Below are positions 44,050 to 52,845 of a stretch of 64,000 nt of DNA, piece by piece; within the stretch, counting starts at the first letter, position 1, and each line of letters begins with the position of its first letter. This stretch comes from a bacterium. GTDB taxonomy: Bacteria > UBA10199 > JAIBAG01. The DNA is taken from positions 62,001 through 126,000 of the forward strand of contig JAIBAG010000004.1 of the NCBI GenBank assembly GCA_019695305.1. The letters are read 5' to 3'. The notes under the pieces were generated by a model. The model saw only the letters and a program-made list of their open reading frames with translations, did not search any database and had not been told where the DNA came from. A program made the position numbers and the translations under genes.

Positions 44050-45110
44050 GTTCAAACGAAAAAACTTATCAGGAGTTGGGCTTTCAGGTGGCGAGAGAAA
44101 TTCTGGGCGTTGCCGATATGAATTCTGTGCACATAGGCCCTTTAAGTAAAAACTATTTTTCATTTACCTTTCCCTTAAGCATTTCCTCACAAGAACTTCA
44201 TTTTTTTGTAAAAATTCCAAAAGACAATATGAGAGGGAGCGATATTGAAATATTGCCTATTAATCATAAAGATCGAATATTAGGTGATGAAGAAGCAGCC
44301 AGCTTGAGGTTTTTGAACCAAAATTGGAAAGTGGACCACTTTAATGTTCGTTGGGTTAATTTGCGCGGAACAATTCCCGCCTATAATGCGCTTATTACCG
44401 ATCGTATATTTGCTCCTGATATTATTCATCAGTTCCGTCGTATGGATTTACGAAGGCGTTTTGGTTTTATAAAGGATGGTAAACAATTACAGGATTTGAT
44501 GGGAAGAATAGGGGCAAGTTTAGGTCGTTTTCATCAATTGCATTCTACTTCTCGTCTTTTTAGTTTGTCTGATTCTGTGTCTAAATATGAATTTTATTGT
44601 CATGAATTGGCCAAGAATAGCAAAAGTGCCTGGCCAGAGCGTATTTTAAAGAAGATTTTATCTATTAGTAATTTTAAGGCACAAACTTTTGAAGTGCCTA
44701 CCTTTAAAGGCATTGACATTCGAAATGTTTTACTTGATACAGAAAAAACTATTTATTTTCTGGATCCGGGTAAAACTAAAGTGACCTTTTATGAGGCAGA
44801 TCTGGCTCGTTTTTTAATGACTTACCGGATTCTCTATTGGGGGAATAAGCGTTTGCTTTTCTTAAATGAGCCTGACCGAAAAGCTGAGAATGCTTTTTTA
44901 AAAGCTTATTTCCAGCAAATGGGAGTTTTATCATCGCCGGTCTACAATCTTTTTTTACTTAAAGAGCAGCTTAAGCATTGGTATGTTGCTTTAGATTCTT
45001 TAAATTACCTTTCCTGGCCTGCTGCAATTAAAAGTTTGGCAACCAGAATCTATGTTAAATCATTTTATGAAAAACAAGTTTCTGAAAGTTACGCACTACT
45101 CCCTCAATGA
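44040..45110 (+). CDS. degenerate aminoglycoside-phosphotransferase/kinase-like protein
   Basis: 356 aa. FHQLHSTSR, FKGIDIRNVLLDTE and IYFLDPGK resemble kinase loops of the APH family (catalytic Asp loop and metal-binding Asp), but the standard HGDxxxxN catalytic motif is replaced by GIDIRN. It could be a sugar or lipid-sugar kinase, or an inactive relative. It begins inside asnB (10 nt overlap) and ends overlapping the methyltransferase by 4 nt, so it is part of the asnB unit. Assignment is tentative. Confidence 0.5.
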   Translation: MAISSNEKTYQELGFQVAREILGVADMNSVHIGPLSKNYFSFTFPLSISSQELHFFVKIPKDNMRGSDIEILPINHKDRILGDEEAASLRFLNQNWKVDHFNVRWVNLRGTIPAYNALITDRIFAPDIIHQFRRMDLRRRFGFIKDGKQLQDLMGRIGASLGRFHQLHSTSRLFSLSDSVSKYEFYCHELAKNSKSAWPERILKKILSISNFKAQTFEVPTFKGIDIRNVLLDTEKTIYFLDPGKTKVTFYEADLARFLMTYRILYWGNKRLLFLNEPDRKAENAFLKAYFQQMGVLSSPVYNLFLLKEQLKHWYVALDSLNYLSWPAAIKSLATRIYVKSFYEKQVSESYALLPQ

Positions 45111-45781
45111 AAAATAGTACTGATTATAAAAAAGATACACTAGACGCCTATCGTACTCCGGAACGAGCTCTGGAATATAAGAATTTCCATACCAAAGATT
45201 GGTCATGGGGCCGTTTTGTAACATGGCTCGAACATAAAAAAATTGCGCGTGAATTGAGCCGGTATACTTGGACATCTTCCGATCAGCTTTTAGATATCCC
45301 TTGCGGCACGGGTATTCTTGGCGAGCTTCTTCACAACTTTCCTTTCAAAATTGTGGCCAGCGATATTTCTCCCGAAATGATGGCGATGGCGAAAGAAGAA
45401 TATCCTCAAGGCAGATTATTAAGCTGTACCCAGGCCGATATTACCAAAACACCGTTTGCACGCTCTTCATTTGCGTGTGTGGTAACACTGGGTTTTCTTC
45501 ATCGGGTGCCTTTAGATATTAAACGGGCGGCCTTAAAGGAAATTGCGGCCTTAACAAGCAAACTGGCTATTGTTACGTGTAGTGTAGATACGCCCCTGCA
45601 GCGTTTTAAGCATTTTGTTTTGTCCCGGATTAAGCGCAACCATGTGCCGGCTCCATGTCCCATGCCCCTCAATCAAATTGCTGCCGAATGTGAATTGCAT
45701 GGATTTAAGGTAAAAAGCGCCGCTATGGTTTTGCCTCTGTTATCCGCCGATGCTGTTTTTGTTCTTGAAAAGAAAACATAA
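45107..45781 (+). CDS. class I SAM methyltransferase
   Basis: 224 aa. LLDIPCGTGILGELL is motif I, VASDISPEMMAMAKEEYPQG is motif II, and VVTLGFLHRVPL fits later motifs. Small and soluble. Start overlaps the kinase-like stop by 4 nt. Acceptor unknown. Confidence 0.82.
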   Translation: MKNSTDYKKDTLDAYRTPERALEYKNFHTKDWSWGRFVTWLEHKKIARELSRYTWTSSDQLLDIPCGTGILGELLHNFPFKIVASDISPEMMAMAKEEYPQGRLLSCTQADITKTPFARSSFACVVTLGFLHRVPLDIKRAALKEIAALTSKLAIVTCSVDTPLQRFKHFVLSRIKRNHVPAPCPMPLNQIAAECELHGFKVKSAAMVLPLLSADAVFVLEKKT

Positions 45782-45784
45782 TTC

Positions 45785-47824
45785 TTGAAACTAATTCCTG
45801 AAAATAAAAATTATTATCGCCCCGATATTGATGGGTTGCGGGCCGTGGCAGTTATTCTTGTTATTTTATACCATTTGTTTCCCGGTATTTTTAAAAACGG
45901 GTTTCTGGGAGTAGATATCTTTTTTGTGATTTCCGGATTTGTGGTGACTCAATCGTTGCAAGCGAGTCTGGTTAGCGGATATTTCAAGGGAGGACTTTCT
46001 TTTTATAGTCGTCGTATTAAAAGAATTCTTCCGGCTCTTTATGTCAATATTATCATCAGCCTCATTTTAAGCTGTTTACTCATTCCATTTTCCGAATTGA
46101 GAAGCTTGTTTAAAACGGCTGCGGCAGCTCTTGTAGGAGCCAGTAATGTGGCCCTGTTATACGCGCGTTTTGATTATTTTAGCCCTGATCTTTCGCTTAA
46201 TCCTTTTGTTCATACCTGGTCATTAGGTGTAGAAGAACAGTTTTATTTTGTTTTTCCTCTCATCTTAACAGCCGGACTTTTTATAGCGTCGGTTCGTGCT
46301 AAGATTAAAGTAGATATTCTTATCGGCCTGTGTGCTCTTTTATCTCTGGGCTACTGGATTTATTTACTCTTTCATGCCGGTGTTTCGGCGTTTTATAATC
46401 CGCTGGCCCGCTTTTGGGAGCTTTTTACTGGCGTTCTTTTATTTAGAAACAAGGATGCTATTGCTGCCTCTATAGGCAGAAAAATAAATATTATTTTACA
46501 GTATGCGGCCTGTTTGTGTTTGATTGTGGCTTTGTTTTTTTCTTTTAACGCAGGCCCGGGAAATTTATTGAATTATGTACTGGTTGTTTTGGGTACGGCT
46601 TTTTTTATTATTGCCGGATTTTCGTCTTCGCCGCTGAATAAAACCATTGGTTCCGGTCCGTTTGTTAAAGCCGGACTCATGTCTTATTCGCTTTATTTAT
46701 GGCATTATCCCGTTTTTGTTCTCATGCGCTGGAACTTTAATCTGGAACATTTTTTACCTGTGGTGGTGGCTTGTTTTCTTTTTATAAGTGCTGCGTATTT
46801 ATCTTACACCTATATAGAAATGCCTTGCCGGCATGCTTCTGTGAAGGGAGGGAAGGTTGTGCTCATGGGGATGGCCGGTGGCCTTGTTTGTCTTGTTCTC
46901 GTTTATGCTCTCTATGAGTTGCCTCCTTCCCGTTTATATCTGGGTAATGTTTCTCAGTATTATAATTTGTGGCCCAAAGAAAACGAACCTCTGACGCCTT
47001 CTCTTAAAACACCACAACGAAGTTGCCATCTGGAATATCGTGATGCTCTGTCTCCCAACCTGCTGGAACGTTGTTCAACCGTAGAGAAAAATGAAAAATT
47101 TATTTATTTAATAGGAAATTCCCATGCCCAGCACCTTGTTCCCATGCTGGAAGCGGTATCTCAAAAAACGGGTTATGGTTATTCGGCATTAACCATCAGC
47201 AACTGTCGTTTAATCAGTGCTTTTCAAATGGTGGGAGGAATTAACTACCGTTACGACCTGTGTAAAGATTACTTTGATTATGTTCTGGATTCGGTTATTA
47301 AAAATTCAAAGCCGGGAGATATTGTTCTGATCGGGGCACGCTCCCTTTTTGAGAAACCTTCGTCTCTTGAAGGGGGTAATCCGTCTCGTATTTATCTGGA
47401 AAACGGACGTGAACTGTCTTCTAAGGAAGTGTATGAAAAAACAATGTCCGATTTATCGGCATTTGTTTCTGCCGTGAACTTAAAGGGGGTTTCCGTTGTA
47501 TTTACAGGCCCTACGCCTTCTTTTGGCCTGTCAGCGGCTCAATGTGCCCCCGAGTGGTTCAGGTCTGACAATGAAAGCTGCAGGGCCTCTAAAAAATTAC
47601 TTGTACAGGAGCAGGAAACCGAATTGAAAACGCTTTCGGAACTCATGGAAAAAAATAAGAATGTTTATTTTTGGGATCCTTCCTTGAATTTGTGTCCTGA
47701 TGATTTTTGTTACCCGGTGGCTGATGGCAAACTCCTGTTTCGCGATTTGCATCATTTGTCTTTTTGGGGTTCACAGTCTCTGGCGCCAGAGTTTATTGAG
47801 TTTATACAGAGGCTAAAACTTTAA
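45785..47824 (+). CDS. OafA-type acyltransferase-3 with C-terminal SGNH domain
   Basis: 679 aa. The N-terminal membrane half has the R-x10-H motif (Arg19 to His30) near GLRAVAVILVILYH and GVDIFFVISGFV; HTWSLGVEEQFYFVFPL and LWHYPVFVLMRW are standard. After about residue 385 a periplasmic SGNH-hydrolase-like domain follows, with YLIGNSHAQHL (Ser near 446) and DLHHLSFWGS (Asp-His near 656-659). OafA-type proteins O-acylate, usually O-acetylate, glycans in the periplasm. The start is TTG at 45785, with no strong Shine-Dalgarno. Confidence 0.9.
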   Translation: MKLIPENKNYYRPDIDGLRAVAVILVILYHLFPGIFKNGFLGVDIFFVISGFVVTQSLQASLVSGYFKGGLSFYSRRIKRILPALYVNIIISLILSCLLIPFSELRSLFKTAAAALVGASNVALLYARFDYFSPDLSLNPFVHTWSLGVEEQFYFVFPLILTAGLFIASVRAKIKVDILIGLCALLSLGYWIYLLFHAGVSAFYNPLARFWELFTGVLLFRNKDAIAASIGRKINIILQYAACLCLIVALFFSFNAGPGNLLNYVLVVLGTAFFIIAGFSSSPLNKTIGSGPFVKAGLMSYSLYLWHYPVFVLMRWNFNLEHFLPVVVACFLFISAAYLSYTYIEMPCRHASVKGGKVVLMGMAGGLVCLVLVYALYELPPSRLYLGNVSQYYNLWPKENEPLTPSLKTPQRSCHLEYRDALSPNLLERCSTVEKNEKFIYLIGNSHAQHLVPMLEAVSQKTGYGYSALTISNCRLISAFQMVGGINYRYDLCKDYFDYVLDSVIKNSKPGDIVLIGARSLFEKPSSLEGGNPSRIYLENGRELSSKEVYEKTMSDLSAFVSAVNLKGVSVVFTGPTPSFGLSAAQCAPEWFRSDNESCRASKKLLVQEQETELKTLSELMEKNKNVYFWDPSLNLCPDDFCYPVADGKLLFRDLHHLSFWGSQSLAPEFIEFIQRLKL

Positions 47825-47828
47825 AACT

Positions 47829-49724
47829 ATGTGTGGTATTGCCGGAATTTATCTTAACTCCCCCAAAGAAGCCGCTTTTCTTTTAGAAAAGGTTTCGTCG
47901 ATTGTGTCTGCGATCAGTCATCGCGGGCCGGATGGCCATGGAACATGGGCAGATGCCCAGGGGCAACTGGTGCTGGGTCATGCCCGTTTGGCCATTATTG
48001 ATTTAAGCAAAGATGGGAAGCAGCCCATGCTTTCTCAGAGCGGTAACTTTGTACTCACCTTTAACGGGGAAATTTATAATTATGTTGAATTGCGCGAAGA
48101 GCTTGCTGGTATGGGTGTTCAGTTTAGAGGAACATCCGATACGGAAGTGTTGCTGGAGGCCATGGAGCGATGGGGGATTGAAAAAACCTTAAAGCGCGCG
48201 CGCGGGATGTTTGCCGTGGCTCTTTGGGACATAAAAAAGAAAATTCTATGGCTAGGTCGTGACCGGGTAGGTAAAAAACCTTTGTATGTTTATCAGGATC
48301 ATCAGTGTCTTGTTTTTGCGTCGGAAATAAAAGGAATTTTAAAATATCCTGATATATCAGTAAATCTTTCCTCACAGGCTCTTTCCGATTATTTGACTCT
48401 TGGTTTTGTGGTGGGCCCCCAAACTATTTATAAAGAAATAACAGAAATTAATCCCGGTACCCTTGTATGTTTTAAAGAAAATTTTACCGTGCGGGAAGAA
48501 ATAAACTACTGGAGTTTCCCGAACGAGGCATCCCGTATCTTGTCGCCTCAGGAAATTGAAAAAGAAACGGAACGTCTTTTAAACGAAGCCATTAAACTTC
48601 GCTTGCGTGCCGATGTGCCGGTAGGGGTATTTTTATCGGGAGGCATTGATAGTGGTTTAATTACCGCTATGGCGGCTTTGCAGTCTTCCCAGCCGCTGCA
48701 GACATTTACCGTTAGTTTTGGAAATTCCAGTTTTGATGAATCTCATTTAGCCAGTCTGGTAGCCGAACGTTATCATACGCAGCATCGCGAAATACGGCTC
48801 GACCCGGATTTGAGAGATTTGTTGCCTCAAATAGTACGGACTTATGATGAACCTTTTGCCGATCCTTCCGCTGTACCTACTTATGCCATTTCTCAGGAGG
48901 CATCACGGTATGTAAAAGTTGTTCTTAACGGCGAAGGTAGTGATGAACTTTTTGGTGGCTACAGACGTACCTATGCCATGCGCTGGCTTCAAAAAATTCA
49001 GTTTATCCTGCAGCTGTTGCCTCAAGGAAGTCTGGGCGGGCTGGCAAAAATACTGCCGCAACCTCAGGGCTTTCGGAATGCTTATTCCTTTTTTCATCGT
49101 TTTATACGGGCAGCTCAGGCCGATGCCCAAACTCGTTATCTGTTGTGGTCTTCTGACGGGTTTGATGAAGAAGAAAAAGCTTTTCTTGGCAAAAATTCTT
49201 TTCATAACCAGCTCTCTACGCGTGAAGTTTTAAGTGAAAGATTATCCGACTATTCTTCCTTGCCGCCGTTAGCCCAGTTTATGGCTTTTGATTTTTTAGT
49301 GGGGATGGCTGATTGTTTACTGCCTAAAATTGATATGGCAACCATGGCTCATGGCCTGGAGGGGCGTTCTCCTTTTTTAGATCAGGAACTGGTTTATTGG
49401 GTGGCCGGACTTGATAAAAGAAATTTGCTATCGGGAGGAGATACCAAGCCTGTTTTACGGTCTATTGCCAAACGGTATTTGCCAGACGGAATCGTATCGG
49501 CCCCCAAAAGAGGTTTTGAAATGCCTCTTGTACGCTGGATGAAAGAGGATCTTTATGATATGGCCAGGGATACCTGTTTGTCTCAAAACAGTATTTTGTT
49601 TGATATGTTTGACCGTGATCAGGTAAGTGCTCTTGTAAACAGGCAAACATCTCTTGATGATGAGCGCTGGGCTAAGCGCTTATGGACTTTTTTTATGCTG
49701 GCATCGTGGGGAAAATATAAATGA
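47829..49724 (+). CDS. asnB: asparagine-synthase-like amidotransferase 2
   Basis: 631 aa. Met-Cys-Gly start, SHRGPDGHG, ATP site SGGIDSG near residue 271, and LNGEGSDELFGGYRR. Second copy of this family in the operon, only about 55 percent of the way along it and clearly different from the first, so it is not a recent tandem duplicate. It may amidate a second uronic acid or act on a different donor. A GC-dinucleotide run lies at 48194-48204. Overlaps the next glycosyltransferase by 4 nt. Confidence 0.87.
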   Translation: MCGIAGIYLNSPKEAAFLLEKVSSIVSAISHRGPDGHGTWADAQGQLVLGHARLAIIDLSKDGKQPMLSQSGNFVLTFNGEIYNYVELREELAGMGVQFRGTSDTEVLLEAMERWGIEKTLKRARGMFAVALWDIKKKILWLGRDRVGKKPLYVYQDHQCLVFASEIKGILKYPDISVNLSSQALSDYLTLGFVVGPQTIYKEITEINPGTLVCFKENFTVREEINYWSFPNEASRILSPQEIEKETERLLNEAIKLRLRADVPVGVFLSGGIDSGLITAMAALQSSQPLQTFTVSFGNSSFDESHLASLVAERYHTQHREIRLDPDLRDLLPQIVRTYDEPFADPSAVPTYAISQEASRYVKVVLNGEGSDELFGGYRRTYAMRWLQKIQFILQLLPQGSLGGLAKILPQPQGFRNAYSFFHRFIRAAQADAQTRYLLWSSDGFDEEEKAFLGKNSFHNQLSTREVLSERLSDYSSLPPLAQFMAFDFLVGMADCLLPKIDMATMAHGLEGRSPFLDQELVYWVAGLDKRNLLSGGDTKPVLRSIAKRYLPDGIVSAPKRGFEMPLVRWMKEDLYDMARDTCLSQNSILFDMFDRDQVSALVNRQTSLDDERWAKRLWTFFMLASWGKYK

Positions 49725-50932
49725 AGATTCTTTGTGTGAATCCTGATGATCTTTCCACTCTTTTATTTTGCAAGACACTCTCTCGTCTTTTGAAACAAAT
49801 TCCGGGAGTAAAGCTGGTGACGGTGGGTGGTGTTGTAGAAGGCCTTTCTGCTGATATGTATCGTGAAGAATTAAAAAATGAAGTTTTGTCCACGCATCGG
49901 GAGCTTCCGATGAAGCGTTTTATTTCGCCTCTCAGTGATCTTCGTTATTTTTTCAAACTTTATAAAATGATGAGAGAAGAAAAATGTGATGCGGTCATTA
50001 CCTTTACCACCAAGCCCAATATTTATGGGCAATTTGCCGCTTTTTTTGCCGGTATTCCTTTAAGAGTGATGGCGGTGCGCGGGCTAGGCAGAACTTTTAA
50101 TGCTCCTTCTTCTTTTAAAGAATCTCTGCTTCAGGGGTTGATGACTATTTTGTATAAACTATCGTGCTTGGCTACTCATAAAGTGTGGTTTACAAATCCC
50201 AGAGATCTTTCCGATTTTGTTTCGCAACGTCTGGTGACTCAAGAAAAGACTTTTATGACTCAAAACGCAGTTGACTTAACCGATTTTTGTATGGAGCGTA
50301 TTGATCCTGCTAAACTTAAAAATATGCGCAAGGAATTGGGAATACCAGAAGAATGCCAGATTGTGATTATGGTGGCCCGTTTAATTGAGCAAAAAGGAGT
50401 GAAGGAGTTTGCCGAGGCGGCTGTTCAATTGCATAAAACTTTGCCCCATCTTTATTTTCTGTTGGTGGCTCCCGAAGAACCTTCAAATCCTTCTATAGTA
50501 CCTGTTTCCTATATACGTGGTATGGAGTCCATGTCTCATTTGAAATGGCTGGGTTTTAGAAAAGATGTGCGGGAATTATACGCTTTATCGGATATTTCCG
50601 TTTTACCTTCTTATTACAGGGAAGGTGGCTATCCTCGTGCGCTTCTGGAAGCCATGGCTTATTCCAAGCCGGTTATTGCGGCAGATACTCCCGAATGTCG
50701 TGGGCCGGTGGAAGATGGTCGAAACGGCTATCTTGTTCCTCCTCAAGACTCAAAAGCTCTTGCACGGGCTATTGAAAAAATCATCACCAATCCTGAATTA
50801 TGTCGTGAGATGGGACGGCAATCGCTTATACGTATGAAAGAAGAATTTGACGACCAGGTTGTTTTTAAAAGAATTATTAATGAAGTGTTAATGCCTCAAG
50901 GGATGCAGGAAACCGTTTATCAAAGCTTATAA
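49721..50932 (+). CDS. family 4 glycosyltransferase (PglA/WbpX-like)
   Basis: 403 aa. Residues 85-130 read VITFTTKPNIYGQ and VRGLGRTF, a form I associate with PglA-type HexNAc transferases acting on undecaprenyl-linked sugars. Later VMVARLIEQKGVKEF, WLGFRKDVRELY and SYYREGGYPRALLEAMAYSKPVI fit GT4, the last with an E-x7-E donor site variant. Likely an early transferase on the carrier lipid. Precise donor not known. Confidence 0.86.
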   Translation: MKILCVNPDDLSTLLFCKTLSRLLKQIPGVKLVTVGGVVEGLSADMYREELKNEVLSTHRELPMKRFISPLSDLRYFFKLYKMMREEKCDAVITFTTKPNIYGQFAAFFAGIPLRVMAVRGLGRTFNAPSSFKESLLQGLMTILYKLSCLATHKVWFTNPRDLSDFVSQRLVTQEKTFMTQNAVDLTDFCMERIDPAKLKNMRKELGIPEECQIVIMVARLIEQKGVKEFAEAAVQLHKTLPHLYFLLVAPEEPSNPSIVPVSYIRGMESMSHLKWLGFRKDVRELYALSDISVLPSYYREGGYPRALLEAMAYSKPVIAADTPECRGPVEDGRNGYLVPPQDSKALARAIEKIITNPELCREMGRQSLIRMKEEFDDQVVFKRIINEVLMPQGMQETVYQSL

Positions 50933-50935
50933 ATT

Positions 50936-51709
50936 ATGGTGCAAAATTTTAAAAATGTTACTGAAATAGCGGGTGAAAAAGTGTCTCAGGCTCAGTTGTG
51001 CCGTGTTGTTCAACGGTATGTATGGGCGGGCGGTTATTGTCATAATAAAGATGTTTTAGAAATAGCCTGTGGTGTGGGGCAGGGGCTTGGCTATTTGGCT
51101 TCTGTCTCTCGCAGTATACGGGCCGGTGATATCACACCCGATCTGGTTTTACAGGCGCGGGCCCATTATGGGAACCGCATTTCTATTACCGAAATGGATG
51201 CCGAACATCTGCCATTTGATGATTCCAGTCTGGATGTTGTTATTTTATTTGAAGCTATTTATTACCTTCCTTCTGCCAAGCAGTTTATTCAGGAGTGCAA
51301 GCGGGTTTTGCGTCCCGGGGGTGTGGTTTTGATAGCCACAGCCAATAAAGATCTGTTCGATTTTAACCCCAGCCCTTATTCCACTCACTATTATGGTGTT
51401 GTTGAACTCAATGCCCTGCTTCAATCTTTGGGGTTTTCCTGTGTTTTTCTGGGAAATCTCTCTGAAACTGCTCTTGGATTAAAGCAAAAAATAATTCGCC
51501 TGATTAAAAAACTTGTTGTAGCTCTTAATCTGATGCCGAAAACGATGTCGGGCAAAAAGTGGCTCAAGCGTATTTTTTTTGGGGAGTTATTGCCTATGCC
51601 GGCAGAAATAGATATTCATACGGCGCCGTATGTTCCTCCGGTGGCTATTTCTTCCCATGAGCCCAGCCGGTGTTCAAATGTGCTGTATGTTGCAGCTACT
51701 AAAGTTTGA
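50936..51709 (+). CDS. class I SAM methyltransferase
   Basis: 257 aa. VLEIACGVGQGLGYLA is motif I, RAGDITPDLVLQARAHYG II, DAEHLPFDDSSLDVVILFEAIYYL IV, and VLRPGGVVLIATANK V. Methyltransf_11 type. Between GT4 and aminotransferase genes, 3 nt after the GT4 stop. Acceptor unknown. Confidence 0.85.
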   Translation: MVQNFKNVTEIAGEKVSQAQLCRVVQRYVWAGGYCHNKDVLEIACGVGQGLGYLASVSRSIRAGDITPDLVLQARAHYGNRISITEMDAEHLPFDDSSLDVVILFEAIYYLPSAKQFIQECKRVLRPGGVVLIATANKDLFDFNPSPYSTHYYGVVELNALLQSLGFSCVFLGNLSETALGLKQKIIRLIKKLVVALNLMPKTMSGKKWLKRIFFGELLPMPAEIDIHTAPYVPPVAISSHEPSRCSNVLYVAATKV

Positions 51710-51723
51710 CGGGATTTTAAGTT

Positions 51724-52836
51724 ATGAAAAAAAGAGATATTCCATTTTTTAATTACCCTCACATTTTTAAAGAGCATGACGAGGATTATTCCCGGGTGCT
51801 TACCGAAACATGTCGCCGGGGCGCCTATATCATGCAGCAGGAGCTTTTTGAGTTTGAGAAGCAGCTGGGGCAATTTTTAGGCGTTAAGCATGTGCTGGGA
51901 ACGGCTGACGGTACAATGGCTTTAATGATGGCGCTTAAGGCTGTGGGCATTAAACCGGGGGATGAGGTGATTGTTCCTACCCATACCTTTGTGGCAACGG
52001 CCGCCGCCGTTGATCATGTGGGGGCAAAGCCCGTTCTGGTGGATTGTGCTAGAGATCACTTGATTGATGCGGACGATGTAAAACGTAAAATAACCAAGCG
52101 GACGCGTGCCATTATGCCAGTTCAGCTTAACGGTCGCACCGCCAACATGGAGCCTGTTACAAAATTAGCCCAAAATCACAATTTGGTGATTGTGGAGGAT
52201 TCTTGTCAGGCACTTGGTTCAAAATTTAAAAATAAATTTGCCGGCACCTTTGGTGCCGCCGGAGCATTTAGCTTTTATCCCTCAAAAACATTAGGCTGTT
52301 TTGGAGACGGAGGAGCAGTAATTACAAACGATGATGAAGTGGCTACAATATTAAAGCTGTTGCGCGATCATGGTCGTGGCGACGACGGAAAAGTATGGAT
52401 GTTTGGCTATAATTCACGACTAGACAATATCCAGGCTGCCATTTTACTACTTAAGTTAAAAAGATACCCCGAAGCCATTGCCAAAAGGCGCGCTTTGGCG
52501 ATGCGTTATCAAAATGCTCTTAAAGACATCAAAGAAGTGCTTTTACCTCCTGCTCCTGATGCCGATGATGCCCACTTTGATATTTACCAAAACTACGAAA
52601 TTGAGGCCGAAAATCGCGAAAAATTACGCTTTTTTTTGGAAGAAAACGGTATTAAAACAATTATTCAATGGGGGGGGCATCTTATTCACCAGTTTGAGAA
52701 GCTGGGGCTTAATACCGATGTTCCTTACGCCGAAGCCATGAGTAAAAAATACATGTTATTGCCTATGCACACGGCTTTGACCGATGACGATGTGGATTAT
52801 GTTTGTGAAAAAATAGTAGAGTTTTATAAAAAATAG
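51724..52836 (+). CDS. DegT-family sugar aminotransferase
   Basis: 370 aa. PLP lysine is Lys188 in FSFYPSKTLGCFGDGG, the ArnB/FdtB-like form. GTADGTMALMMALKAVGIKPGDEVIVPTHTFVATAAAV, and C-terminal IIQWGGHLIHQ. Sugar-nucleotide substrate unknown: 3- or 4-keto sugar. Followed by a TylF-type methyltransferase and split transketolase, so an amino sugar with methylation or branching is possible. A G8 run encodes WGGH at 52670-52677. It has a good GAT-rich start with a 14 nt gap before it. Confidence 0.88.
   Translation: MKKRDIPFFNYPHIFKEHDEDYSRVLTETCRRGAYIMQQELFEFEKQLGQFLGVKHVLGTADGTMALMMALKAVGIKPGDEVIVPTHTFVATAAAVDHVGAKPVLVDCARDHLIDADDVKRKITKRTRAIMPVQLNGRTANMEPVTKLAQNHNLVIVEDSCQALGSKFKNKFAGTFGAAGAFSFYPSKTLGCFGDGGAVITNDDEVATILKLLRDHGRGDDGKVWMFGYNSRLDNIQAAILLLKLKRYPEAIAKRRALAMRYQNALKDIKEVLLPPAPDADDAHFDIYQNYEIEAENREKLRFFLEENGIKTIIQWGGHLIHQFEKLGLNTDVPYAEAMSKKYMLLPMHTALTDDDVDYVCEKIVEFYKK
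52670..52677 (+). repeat. G8 homopolymer in aminotransferase gene
   Basis: Eight consecutive G at 52670-52677 encode the Gly-Gly of QWGGH. The motif itself is conserved in the family, so the run is partly forced by the protein, but both glycine codons being GGG in an AT-rich gene leaves a slippage-prone tract. A one-base change would truncate the C-terminal 60 residues. Confidence 0.7.
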
Positions 52837-52845
52837 AAAGTAACT

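Noticed and set aside
48194-48204. GC dinucleotide run in the second asnB gene
   Set aside because: Encodes the conserved KRARGMF context with ordinary codons; five repeats are too few to claim instability.
52245-52268. GGCACC/GGTGCC hairpin in an aminotransferase gene
   Set aside because: Short and broken beyond six base pairs; lies in a Gly/Ala-rich conserved segment.
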